Positions 8,455-15,746 of a stretch of 64,000 nt of DNA are shown here, one piece after another; position 1 is the stretch's first letter, and the number at the start of each line of letters is the position of its first letter. The stretch is from Candidatus Korarchaeum sp. (GTDB taxonomy: Archaea > Korarchaeota > Korarchaeia > Korarchaeales > Korarchaeaceae). The stretch spans positions 1 through 64,000 of the forward strand of contig JAWAID010000002.1 of NCBI GenBank assembly GCA_038888615.1, in the 5' to 3' direction. A program made the position numbers and the translations under genes. Below the pieces are notes generated by a model. It was not told where the DNA came from and made no database searches. It saw only the letters and a list, made by a program, of their open reading frames with translations.

Positions 8455-10104
8455 CTAGTGGCTCTGTACCTCAACGAGCTTCAGAGCGTAAGCTGAGATA
8501 GGACAGACCTCATTGCACTTCCCGCAGCTACTACAGAGCTCCCCATCTATCTCAGCTCCATGATCGAGTTTTATGGCATTACTCTCACAGTATTCCGAAC
8601 AAATCCCGCAGTTGCCGCACAGCTTAGCCCTAGCGGTCAGCCTCATGACCTCGATGGGATCCCCACTGAACGAGATCCTGAGCCGACCATCCGGTGAGAG
8701 AACGACTCCGAGCAGTTTGGACCTCCTCAGCGTCTTCGATAACTTAACCAGCCTGGTCCGGTCCACATCCCCTACCGAGATGGAAGCGCCATCGAGCGAG
8801 AGCCTCATGGGCGCCCTTCTACCGAATTCACAGATCCTCCTCATTCTCTCAGGCGGATCAACCCATCTCCAAATCCCGTACCTGAGCCAGCACTCATCAT
8901 AGCCTCTCTCAGAAGCGTAGCTCCTGAGGAACTCCTCCCACCTCTCCCAGAGGTGACCGTACTTCACCTTGAGCCTCTCGAAGTCGGAGAGCCTGGAGGC
9001 GGGGCAGAGGTAGCAGCCCAATCTCTCGAAGCCCTCGAAGTATAGGGGGTTTACGTTAACCTTCCTCACGCTTATGTAGAGCCAAGTTTGCAGGTTGCTC
9101 CAATCGTTCATGGGCGCCGCCGTGAGCATGCCGGGGAGCCAGGTGTTCTCCCATAAGCGGGGGCTCCTCATCCTGGCCGAGGACTCGTACTTCCTCTGAC
9201 CCACCAGGGTTAGAGCGGGCTTCAAACCCTTCAGGGCCCTGTAAGTTGGGGTGAGTTTCAGCACCTTGCAGCACCACCTGTAGTCCCTAGCCGGAGGACC
9301 AAAATGGGTCAAGTTCCTCCAGAAGGAATCCCCGGCGCTTCCCAATACATCGCAGCCAACCCTCTCCACCAACCTCAGGGTCTCGGGTAGCTCAAGGCCC
9401 GTATCGTTGAAGTACACTAGGAACTCCAAACCACTCCTCTTGACTAACTCCAATAAGACCGAACTGTCCTTCCCTCCGGAGAATGATACTATCACCCTCC
9501 TTCCCTTAGAGACCCTCCAAATGATCCTTATCGATTCAAACTCCCTCGAGAGTACCTGAGGCTCATTGATTGAGACCACCTTCCTCCAGCTGGTCCTAAC
9601 CTCGATGGGCTCCCTGCGGGGCTTGAACTCCTTCACTACTACGTAATTATCCCCTATCCTCTCAGCTATTCCGTTCCTCAGGAGCAAGAACTTAGGATCA
9701 TCGGGATGAGCTTCCCCGATTACCTCACCCCTCCTACCCTCGGCCTCCAACCTCTCGATCCTGTGCCCTATCCTGCTTATGGAAGGGGCCCCGGGTTTGA
9801 AGTACCACTTGAACTCGAGGAGATCGAAGAAGAGGTGTCCTAACACAACGCCGTCAGATATCACCTCATAAGCAGTATCCAGGTAAGGAGCCCTACCTAG
9901 AAGGACCACTTCCTCGTTTACCACCAAATCACCGTAGGTCCCGAGCCCAAACTGGTCGTCCAGGGTATCCCTGAGTAACCTCAGGTCCCAATCCGTCGCG
10001 GGCCTAGGATCGCTCACCCTCGAGAGGGGCACCACGAGGTCGATATCTGAGCGGCCTCTGGAGAGTAGTGGTACGTTCTCGATGGGATCCCAGTAGAGCC
10101 TCAT
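8455..10104 (-). CDS. PAPS-reductase-family protein fused to a 2x[4Fe-4S] ferredoxin domain
   Basis: A 549-residue multidomain protein. An N-terminal region (~1-110) leads into a PUA-like segment (~110-190), then an adenine-nucleotide alpha-hydrolase domain with the PP-loop VSFSGGKDSSVL, as in PAPS reductases, then C-terminal ferredoxin motifs CGNCGICSEYCES and CSSCGKCNEVCP. The central CCKVLK and GCYLCPASR cysteines are also present. Archaeal relatives are annotated as PAPS reductase, but the PUA domain suggests RNA (sulfur or nucleotide modification) as substrate; this is inference. Many relatives begin with a zinc knuckle (YWCxxCN); here it reads YWDPIENVPLL, so those cysteines appear lost. 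Confidence 0.75.
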   Translation of the reverse strand: MRLYWDPIENVPLLSRGRSDIDLVVPLSRVSDPRPATDWDLRLLRDTLDDQFGLGTYGDLVVNEEVVLLGRAPYLDTAYEVISDGVVLGHLFFDLLEFKWYFKPGAPSISRIGHRIERLEAEGRRGEVIGEAHPDDPKFLLLRNGIAERIGDNYVVVKEFKPRREPIEVRTSWRKVVSINEPQVLSREFESIRIIWRVSKGRRVIVSFSGGKDSSVLLELVKRSGLEFLVYFNDTGLELPETLRLVERVGCDVLGSAGDSFWRNLTHFGPPARDYRWCCKVLKLTPTYRALKGLKPALTLVGQRKYESSARMRSPRLWENTWLPGMLTAAPMNDWSNLQTWLYISVRKVNVNPLYFEGFERLGCYLCPASRLSDFERLKVKYGHLWERWEEFLRSYASERGYDECWLRYGIWRWVDPPERMRRICEFGRRAPMRLSLDGASISVGDVDRTRLVKLSKTLRRSKLLGVVLSPDGRLRISFSGDPIEVMRLTARAKLCGNCGICSEYCESNAIKLDHGAEIDGELCSSCGKCNEVCPISAYALKLVEVQSH

Positions 10105-10155
10105 GGGTCTCCTCTCAGCGGATCTCCCTGATAAAAAATAATTGAGACTTGATCG

Positions 10156-10407
10156 CTACGCTAGGTTGTAAGTACCTCCCTCTCCCTTCTTCACGAAGCC
10201 GCCCTTCACGAGGGACCTCATCTTGCCCGTTACCTGCTGCACGGGAATCCCCAGCTCCTTCGCTATATCACTGCACTTAGCAGGTTTTCCTATCTTTTTC
10301 ATGGCATCTAATATCTTCTTTGATAGTTCATCGAGTTTTACTTCCTCCTTTACCTCCTTAGTCGGTTTCTCCTCCTTCTTAGGGGCGGACCTCCTGCTGC
10401 AGGGCAT
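10156..10407 (-). CDS. Small winged-helix DNA-binding protein with basic tail
   Basis: An 83-residue protein: a Lys/Glu-rich N-terminal tail followed by a winged-helix domain (LSKKILDAMKKIGKPAKCSD ... MRSLVKGGFVKKGEGGTYNLA). This is the size and shape of abundant archaeal chromatin-associated or regulatory wHTH proteins. I start it at ATG 10405-10407 with GGGG-type RBS, because a TATA box (ATTTATAAG on this strand, 10439-10447) lies inside the longer in-frame extension and would place the transcript start near 10415. It is monocistronic. Confidence 0.75.
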   Translation of the reverse strand: MPCSRRSAPKKEEKPTKEVKEEVKLDELSKKILDAMKKIGKPAKCSDIAKELGIPVQQVTGKMRSLVKGGFVKKGEGGTYNLA

Positions 10408-10438
10408 AATATACCCCTTACTCGCTGAGCGGGGATTG

Positions 10439-10447
10439 CTTATAAAT
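10439..10447 (-). promoter_or_regulatory. TATA box for the small winged-helix gene
   Basis: ATTTATAAG on the minus strand sits about 36 bp before the chosen ATG, which gives a short leader. It argues against the longer start at 10458. Confidence 0.55.
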
Positions 10448-10587
10448 TTTTCACACAATCTCGTGAATTATTTTTAGGATATCCCGCCATTACCCTTCGG
10501 AAGTCGGCTGCGAAAACCAGCCCCCTGTACGTCAATCGTTGAATCATAAATATAATATATTGCTCGCATACAATCTCGGTGGGCCCC

Positions 10588-10842
10588 ATGATGGTGATCG
10601 ATTGGACCGATTTCCCCAATCCCCCCTCCGGTATAAGGTCCCTCGACATAGCTGAGGTCAGGAGGATATATGACTTCGAGCTCCCGCCCCTCGTGGTTTA
10701 CGCTGGTGTGGCTGAGGACGACCTCGGGAGGGTGATACCGGTTATAGCGGTTGTTGAAGAAGGGGTAGGGTCCGCCAAGCTTTACCTCTTCACGGCTGAG
10801 GATAGGTTGAGGGAGGAGGACATCGTAGCCTCGCTCGCTTGA
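10588..10842 (+). CDS. Small hypothetical protein
   Basis: An 84-residue acidic protein with a beta-alpha-beta feel (LPPLVVYAGVAEDDLGRVIP ... GSAKLYLFTAEDRLREEDIV). I do not recognise the family. I prefer ATG 10588 (or ATG 10591) to the GTG at 10579, because a TATA-like AATATAATATATT at 10549-10561 predicts transcription from about 10580 and GGTGGG lies just before the ATG. It stands alone before the acyl-CoA enzyme gene, from which it is separated by a second TATA-like element. Confidence 0.55.
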   Translation: MMVIDWTDFPNPPSGIRSLDIAEVRRIYDFELPPLVVYAGVAEDDLGRVIPVIAVVEEGVGSAKLYLFTAEDRLREEDIVASLA

Positions 10843-10881
10843 ACTCAAACTTTTTCTTAATCACCAGGCTCACTGAGGGGG

Positions 10882-12828
10882 ATGCGCTTGGTCAGGAGGA
10901 TAGCCGTTTTAGGAGCAGGGACCATGGGTCACGGTATAGCGCAGGTAGCCGCGATGGCAGGATATGAGGTAAGGATTAGAGACATATCTGAGGATTTCGT
11001 CCAGAGCGGAATCAATAGGATAAGGGCTAGCTTGAGTAAGTTCGTCGAGAAGGGGAAGCTTAGCGCGGAGGATATGGAGAAAATCCTGAGCAGGATATCC
11101 GGGACGGTGGATCTGGAGTTAGCTGTTAGGGATGCTGACTTCATTATAGAAGCTGTTCCGGAGGTCTTCAGCATAAAGGCGGAGATATTCAAGGAGATAG
11201 ATAAAATAGCGCCCCCTCATACGATATTCGCGACTAACACGAGTAGCTTGCCCGTATCGGAACTAGCCTCCGCTACGGGGAGGCCCGATAGGTTCGTGGG
11301 GATGCACTTCTTCAACCCCCCTCAGCTCATGAGGCTCGTCGAGGTAGTTAGGGGAGAGCGCACATCCGAGGAGACCGTCAGGAAGACAATAGAACTAGCT
11401 AAATCGATGGGGAAGGAACCTGTCTTAGTTAAGAAGGACGTTCCAGGTTTCATCGTCAATAGGATACTAGTTAGGTGGCTTAACGAAGCTTGCTTGATCT
11501 CCGAGAGGGGAGGGTTCGACATAAGCCTAATTGACTCGGCCCTGAAGGGCAAGGTCGGCCTACCGATGGGGGCCTTCGAGCTCTCGGATTACATAGGCTT
11601 GGACGTCATGAGGGACATCATAGAGGCCATGGTGAGGAGGGGCTTCGAGCTCACGCCCTGCTCGAGGTGGTCCGAGCTCCCCAGTAAGGGTATGCTGGGA
11701 GCGAAGAGCGGCCGGGGGTTCTACGATTGGAGTAAGGGGAGGCCTCAGATATCCCCAAACCCTGATGCTGAGTTCGATCCGATTGAGGTCCTATGTATGG
11801 CTATAAACGAAGCGGCTTGGCTCGTGAGGAACGGTGTCGCATCCGTTGAGGAGGTAGATAAGGCTGTAGTGCTCGGATTGAACTTCCCCAAGGGTCCTCT
11901 GAGGATGGCTGACGAATACGGGCTGGATAGAGTGAGGGATGCGATAGAGGGCAAAGCTAGGAAGTTCGGTCTCCCTGAGTATGAGGTGGATCCCCTCCTG
12001 ATCGATAAGGTGAGCAGGGGCGAGCTAGGGGTGAAGTCCGGTAGGGGGTTCTACGACTACGGGGTAAGGCGGCTTGAGTTCGGCCCTGTTATCTACAGGG
12101 AAACCCCTCCCATCGCTTGGATAATATTGAACAGACCTGAGAAACTGAACGTTCTCGATAGCGAGATGGTGGCGGGCATACTCTCCTCCCTGAGGGAGGC
12201 CAGGAGGGATGAGGTCAAGGTGGTCGTGATAACGGGCGAGGGGAGGGCCTTCTGCGCGGGAGCGGACGTCAAGGGGTTTAAGGGGATGAGTGCTATAGAG
12301 GCTTTTGAATTCTCAAGAGAGCTAAACAGAGCTTTTAGGGAGATATGGGAATTTCCAAAGCCTGTGATAGCGATGATAAATGGTTTTGCTCTTGGAGGAG
12401 GTCTGGAACTCGCTATGGCTTGCGATTTGAGGATAGCGAGCGATAAGGCTCAGCTAGGCCAACCCGAGATAACTCTGGGTATAATAACGGGTGGAGGGGG
12501 GTCCTTCAGGCTCCCAGAACTCGTGGGTTTGGCGAGGGCCAAGGAGCTCCTGTTCACCGGAGAGGTAGTGGGAGCTGAGGAGGCCCTCCGCATGGGATTA
12601 GTTAACAGGGTGGTGGATCACGAGAGACTAGAGGAGGAGACGAGGAAATTAGCTATTAAGATAGCGGAGAGACCTCCGAAGGCCATAGAGATTTACAAAG
12701 CTCTTTTCAATGGCCAGAGGTATGATATGGAATCTCTAGCGTTCGGACTGGTCTTCTCGACTGAGGACTCTAAGGAAGGGATAAACGCCTTCTTAGAGAA
12801 GAGGAAAGCTGAGTTCAAGGGAAGCTGA
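10882..12828 (+). CDS. 3-hydroxyacyl-CoA dehydrogenase / enoyl-CoA hydratase fusion
   Basis: A 648-residue bifunctional enzyme. Residues ~1-185 are an NAD-binding Rossmann domain (IAVLGAGTMGHGIAQ) with the HADH catalytic region GMHFFNPPQLMRLVEVV; ~186-390 hold two HADH C-terminal helical domains (each ending in GVKSGRGFYDY or similar); ~400-648 are a crotonase domain (GEGRAFCAGADVKGF; ALGGGLELAMACDLR). The order, dehydrogenase first, is that of archaeal fusions such as crotonyl-CoA hydratase/(S)-3-hydroxybutyryl-CoA dehydrogenase. It would act in beta-oxidation or in crotonyl-CoA conversion. A TATA-like CTTTTTCTTA (10850-10859) and GAGGGGG before the ATG define the 5' end. Confidence 0.92.
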   Translation: MRLVRRIAVLGAGTMGHGIAQVAAMAGYEVRIRDISEDFVQSGINRIRASLSKFVEKGKLSAEDMEKILSRISGTVDLELAVRDADFIIEAVPEVFSIKAEIFKEIDKIAPPHTIFATNTSSLPVSELASATGRPDRFVGMHFFNPPQLMRLVEVVRGERTSEETVRKTIELAKSMGKEPVLVKKDVPGFIVNRILVRWLNEACLISERGGFDISLIDSALKGKVGLPMGAFELSDYIGLDVMRDIIEAMVRRGFELTPCSRWSELPSKGMLGAKSGRGFYDWSKGRPQISPNPDAEFDPIEVLCMAINEAAWLVRNGVASVEEVDKAVVLGLNFPKGPLRMADEYGLDRVRDAIEGKARKFGLPEYEVDPLLIDKVSRGELGVKSGRGFYDYGVRRLEFGPVIYRETPPIAWIILNRPEKLNVLDSEMVAGILSSLREARRDEVKVVVITGEGRAFCAGADVKGFKGMSAIEAFEFSRELNRAFREIWEFPKPVIAMINGFALGGGLELAMACDLRIASDKAQLGQPEITLGIITGGGGSFRLPELVGLARAKELLFTGEVVGAEEALRMGLVNRVVDHERLEEETRKLAIKIAERPPKAIEIYKALFNGQRYDMESLAFGLVFSTEDSKEGINAFLEKRKAEFKGS

Positions 12829-12865
12829 GGCCACGATTAGCGAAGGATAGGAGACCTAGCTCCCT

Positions 12866-13017
12866 AAGGTGGATGGGCTTTGAGCCCTCTTGGGCTCCCA
12901 CACCACCTTAAAGGTGTGCCAATAGGTTAACCACCTCCACGAGAGTGGGTGTGAGCTCGCTTGATTCTAGGTATCGCGTCGCACCGAACATGCAGAGTGC
13001 TCTGAAAGAAGCCCCTC
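12866..13017 (+). other. Inverted-repeat-rich segment, possible structured RNA or element end
   Basis: After the acyl-CoA gene comes a GC-rich stretch without an ORF. It contains an outer inverted repeat AAGGTGG/CCACCTT (12866-12872 and 12903-12909) enclosing nested pairs (GGGCTTTGAGCCC and AGCCCTCTTGGGCT), then CCAC...GTGG (12931-12946), and ends with GCAGAGT...AAGCCCCTC. The last two motifs recur in the same order at 45357-45405. It abuts the truncated TnpB-derived element. It may be a TnpB right end/omega-RNA remnant of another subfamily; this is weakly supported. Confidence 0.3.
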
Positions 13018-13326
13018 GCAGCGGCTTCAAAATAGATAGATTTGAATAGACATGGAGGGGCCGTCGAGTGCGGTGGTCCTCAACCCTACGAGCAGAAGGT
13101 GCTTCAGATGTGGGAAGATCAATGCCCCGAAAGGAGCTACGGGTTGAGGATAGGCAGCTAAATGCTGCCGTAAATCTTTACCTTCAGATGGAGGATCTTT
13201 CTCCGAGCCCTAAGCTCTTTGAGGAGCTTATGGCTCGGAGCGGGTTCACCCTGACGGGGACCTCAGACTTGGGGGATGGTGAGTCCCAAGAGCTACGCAA
13301 GTCTATAGGACTACGTAGCTCAGAAC
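13013..13326 (+). mobile_element. Truncated TnpB-derived (IS200/IS605-type) element, copy A
   Basis: A ~314-bp segment matching copy B (46145-46443, minus strand) from the left flank CCCTCGCAGCG to the right-end motif AGCTCAGAAC. It keeps only the 3' part of a tnpB gene: the zinc-finger start (NPTSRRCFRCGKINAPKGA), DRQLNAAVNLYLQMEDLSP and ARSGFTLTG. Compared with the longer TnpB at 48.25 kb it lacks all upstream coding sequence and ~16-18 bp within the zinc finger; copy B has the same small deletion. The frame is interrupted, so it encodes no working protein. Best read as a non-autonomous derivative or an omega-RNA-bearing remnant. Confidence 0.7.
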
Positions 13327-13374
13327 TCCAAGGGTTACTAATCCCCCATCTGAGGGAATTTTAACTGTAACCCC

Positions 13375-13581
13375 TCATATCTCCACTATGTAGATGTCCT
13401 TGCAGGCCTTCACCGAATCGTAGGAGATCCTCCTCTTCTCCCCCCTCCTACCCGTGCTGACCTCTATCTCGACCAACTTCCCCTCGACGTCATCGAACGT
13501 GAAGTCCTCCGTGACTCCCAGGAAGGCTCCGTCGATGGAGTAAACCTGCATCTCATAGAGCTCAGATATCTTCCTAGCCAA
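13375..13581 (-). CDS. PRC-barrel domain protein
   Basis: A 68-residue protein fitting a single PRC-barrel: MQVYSIDGAFLGVTEDFTFD, then VEIEVSTGRRGEKRRISYDS and a C-terminal strand DIYIVEI. Archaeal stand-alone PRC-barrels of this size are conserved but their function is unclear; links to RNA processing or cell-division proteins have been proposed. It starts 4 bp after the stop of the acyl-CoA synthetase beta-subunit gene on the same strand, so the two are probably co-transcribed. Its 3' end lies 49 bp from the right end of the TnpB-derived copy A. Confidence 0.75.
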   Translation of the reverse strand: MARKISELYEMQVYSIDGAFLGVTEDFTFDDVEGKLVEIEVSTGRRGEKRRISYDSVKACKDIYIVEI

Positions 13582-13585
13582 GCTA

Positions 13586-14278
13586 TCACCTCAGGATTAT
13601 CCTAGCGTCCACTACCTTTATGCCCTTGGGATACGCGATCACGGGGTTAAGGTCCATCTCAGCTATCTCCTCGTTCTCCACCCCTATCCTACCGACCTTA
13701 ATTAAAGCGTCTTTTATAGCGTTTATATCGACTGGTTCCGCCCCTCTGAACCCTGTGAGCAGTTTATAAGCTTTTATCTCCTTTATCATGGTCTCAGCGT
13801 CCTGCTCGGAGAGCGGAGCAACTCTGAACGAAACATCCCTGAACACCTCAACGAATATACCACCAAGACCGAACATCACCGTCGGCCCGAACTGGGGATC
13901 CCTTATCAGCCCTATTATGAGCTCAGCGCCTGGAGGTGCGAACTCCTGGACCAGGATACCCTCTATCCTCGCGTCCGGGACTCTCCTCCTTACGTTATCC
14001 ACTATCTCCCTATAGGCTCTCCTGACATCATCCTCGCTCCTCAGATTTACCTTAACTCCCCCCACATCGCTCTTATGGATCACCTGCGGGGAAGCTATCT
14101 TCAGGACAACGGGGAACCCTATCTCGTTAGCGAACCTCACAGCTTCATCCTCGCTCTTAGCTAACTTGATTCGAGTAACGGGTATCCCGTAATCAGCTAC
14201 GAAGGACTTAGCCTCGTGCTCTAAGAGAAAGTTCCTCCCATCTCCCTTCACCCTAAGCAGGATCTCCCTCGCGCTCAT
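13586..14278 (-). CDS. Acetate/acyl-CoA ligase (ADP-forming), beta subunit, ATP-grasp
   Basis: A 230-residue ATP-grasp subunit of ADP-forming acyl-CoA synthetase (ACD), which makes ATP from an acyl-CoA plus ADP and phosphate, an energy-conserving step of archaeal peptide or carbohydrate fermentation. Visible features: SFVADYGIPVTRIKLAKS (ATP-grasp start), GFPVVLKIASPQVIHKSDVG, ILVQEFAPPGAELIIGLIRD, VMFGLGGIFVEV and MDLNPVIAYPKG. Length matches a separate beta subunit; no alpha subunit (CoA-binding) gene is in the window. I chose ATG 14278 with GGTGAT upstream over the longer start at 14296. Confidence 0.88.
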   Translation of the reverse strand: MSAREILLRVKGDGRNFLLEHEAKSFVADYGIPVTRIKLAKSEDEAVRFANEIGFPVVLKIASPQVIHKSDVGGVKVNLRSEDDVRRAYREIVDNVRRRVPDARIEGILVQEFAPPGAELIIGLIRDPQFGPTVMFGLGGIFVEVFRDVSFRVAPLSEQDAETMIKEIKAYKLLTGFRGAEPVDINAIKDALIKVGRIGVENEEIAEMDLNPVIAYPKGIKVVDARIILR

Positions 14279-14354
14279 GGGATCACCAGCCCCCAACTAA
14301 TGGTGTAAGTTAATAACTATTCCCTGACATACGCGTGATCACGCTGAACCTTGA

Positions 14355-15632
14355 TCACCAGAAGAAACCTTTTCTAGCTCTCTTAAGCCTCAAGATGCTT
14401 CTAGGAATTCTCCTTTGATCCTCCTCCTTCTTTCTAAATTTATCTTCCTTGATCTCTCTCTCCTCTTTCCTCTCGATCTTCATGGCGTCCCTCGGCACGT
14501 AGTACCTTCCGGCTTTATCCTTCTCGAGCAACCCGGAAACCACTAATGCTTCTAGCCTTGAGTAAGCTATCGAGACAGGTATTTCCGCTTCTATAGCGAC
14601 TTTCTCAAGGACTACAGGACCTCCGTTGAAGTTCCTCAGTATAATCTCAAGCTCCTTCCTCATCCTCTGAGGTGCCTTCTTCACGTAATCGATTACCTCC
14701 ACCTCAGATTCCATAACCTTATCGAAGACGTAGGTATCGACCCTGCTCCTACCTAAGATCGCAGCGACCTCTAAGCTCTTCGAGAGAATATCTAGGAGCT
14801 TCCCGGGTATCCCCTCAACGAGCCTGTTAGCGGCTACGACTACCTCCTCGCTCAGGGGCTCCAGGGGGAGCTCAGGGACCCTGCTCCTGAAGGCGCTTAA
14901 CCTCCTGGATACGAGGTTTATCGCCTCCTCATCCGTGAGCGGCGGTATGGCGATCCTCTCATGCACCCTCGATGTTAACGCGGGAAACCTCTTATCTATC
15001 TCCTCGTAAGCCTCATCGCTCATCGCAGCGACTATAAGTATGCCTTCAGGCATAACGGAGACGATCTCCCTAACCATCTCGAAGAAGAAGAAGGACCACC
15101 TCTCATCCGTGTAAAGCATGTTGTGTACGTCATCCAGTAGCAGAGCTGTAGGGGAAATGGAGTTAAGCGACCTCACCACCATATCCCCGGCATCAGCTGG
15201 TGAGGCCTTCAGCTGGAGGAGCTCGTCCTCAGTAAGTGTTTCAGGCATGCCCAGCAGTATCTTCTTCAGGGCCTTGGATACCCCTCTGGATCTCTCGTAA
15301 ACCGTGGAGAGTATGCTGTCTATAGCATCGGGGCCCTCCACCGCAGATATCTCCTGGTATATTCCCTCCAAATCAGCTCTATGATAGGAATATCTGAGCG
15401 TGTGGAGCCTCAGGCTCCTACCGGAGCCAGGTGGACCCGTGATCGTCACGAAAGCGGAGGCAACGCCGGACATGGTCTCAGCGGCTAGGGAGTCCAGGAC
15501 GTCATCTACCCACTGCTTGCTGAATATGGAGGTCGGATCCTCGAGTTCGATCAAGGAGGACCTAAGGAAAGGATTTCTAGTGAGACCAAAGAGCTTTTGA
15601 TAGTAACTAGGGCTTACCGAACTCAATTTCAT
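14355..15632 (-). CDS. AAA+ ATPase with C-terminal winged helix and variant Walker motifs
   Basis: A 425-residue Orc1/Cdc6-like or MoxR-unrelated STAND-type AAA+ protein by layout: N-terminal linker, P-loop GPPGSGRS (66-73), Walker B ALLLDDVHNM (DD at 167-168), a lid region (IAIPPLTDEEAINLVSRRL), a winged-helix domain (~325-385) and a very basic C-terminal tail. The P-loop lysine is replaced by arginine (codon AGG), unusual for an active ATPase. The start ATG at 15632 fits a TATA box (TTTTTAAAT, 15658-15667) about 30 bp upstream; the TTG at 15656 would fall at or upstream of the transcript start. Divergent from EF-2. Role (DNA-bound switch or clamp loader) unknown. Confidence 0.7.
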   Translation of the reverse strand: MKLSSVSPSYYQKLFGLTRNPFLRSSLIELEDPTSIFSKQWVDDVLDSLAAETMSGVASAFVTITGPPGSGRSLRLHTLRYSYHRADLEGIYQEISAVEGPDAIDSILSTVYERSRGVSKALKKILLGMPETLTEDELLQLKASPADAGDMVVRSLNSISPTALLLDDVHNMLYTDERWSFFFFEMVREIVSVMPEGILIVAAMSDEAYEEIDKRFPALTSRVHERIAIPPLTDEEAINLVSRRLSAFRSRVPELPLEPLSEEVVVAANRLVEGIPGKLLDILSKSLEVAAILGRSRVDTYVFDKVMESEVEVIDYVKKAPQRMRKELEIILRNFNGGPVVLEKVAIEAEIPVSIAYSRLEALVVSGLLEKDKAGRYYVPRDAMKIERKEEREIKEDKFRKKEEDQRRIPRSILRLKRARKGFFW

Positions 15633-15657
15633 CACTCCCCGTTTCACTGAACTCAAC

Positions 15658-15667
15658 GATTTAAAAA
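15658..15667 (-). promoter_or_regulatory. TATA box of the AAA+ gene
   Basis: GGTTTTTAAATCG on the minus strand, about 26-30 bp before the ATG at 15632, fits a near-leaderless transcript. The EF-2 promoter lies 35 bp away on the other strand. Confidence 0.55.
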
Positions 15668-15697
15668 CCTCAGTGGGGGCGAGCGTCCCCTATAATA

Positions 15698-15709
15698 AAC
15701 CTTTTTAAC
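15698..15709 (+). promoter_or_regulatory. TATA box of the EF-2 gene
   Basis: AACCTTTTTAAC lies about 42 bp before the TTG start, predicting a transcript from about 15731 and a short leader carrying the RBS GAAGGTGAT. Confidence 0.55.
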
Positions 15710-15746
15710 CCCTGGGATCACGGTCACTGGGTGAAGGTGATAGGCG

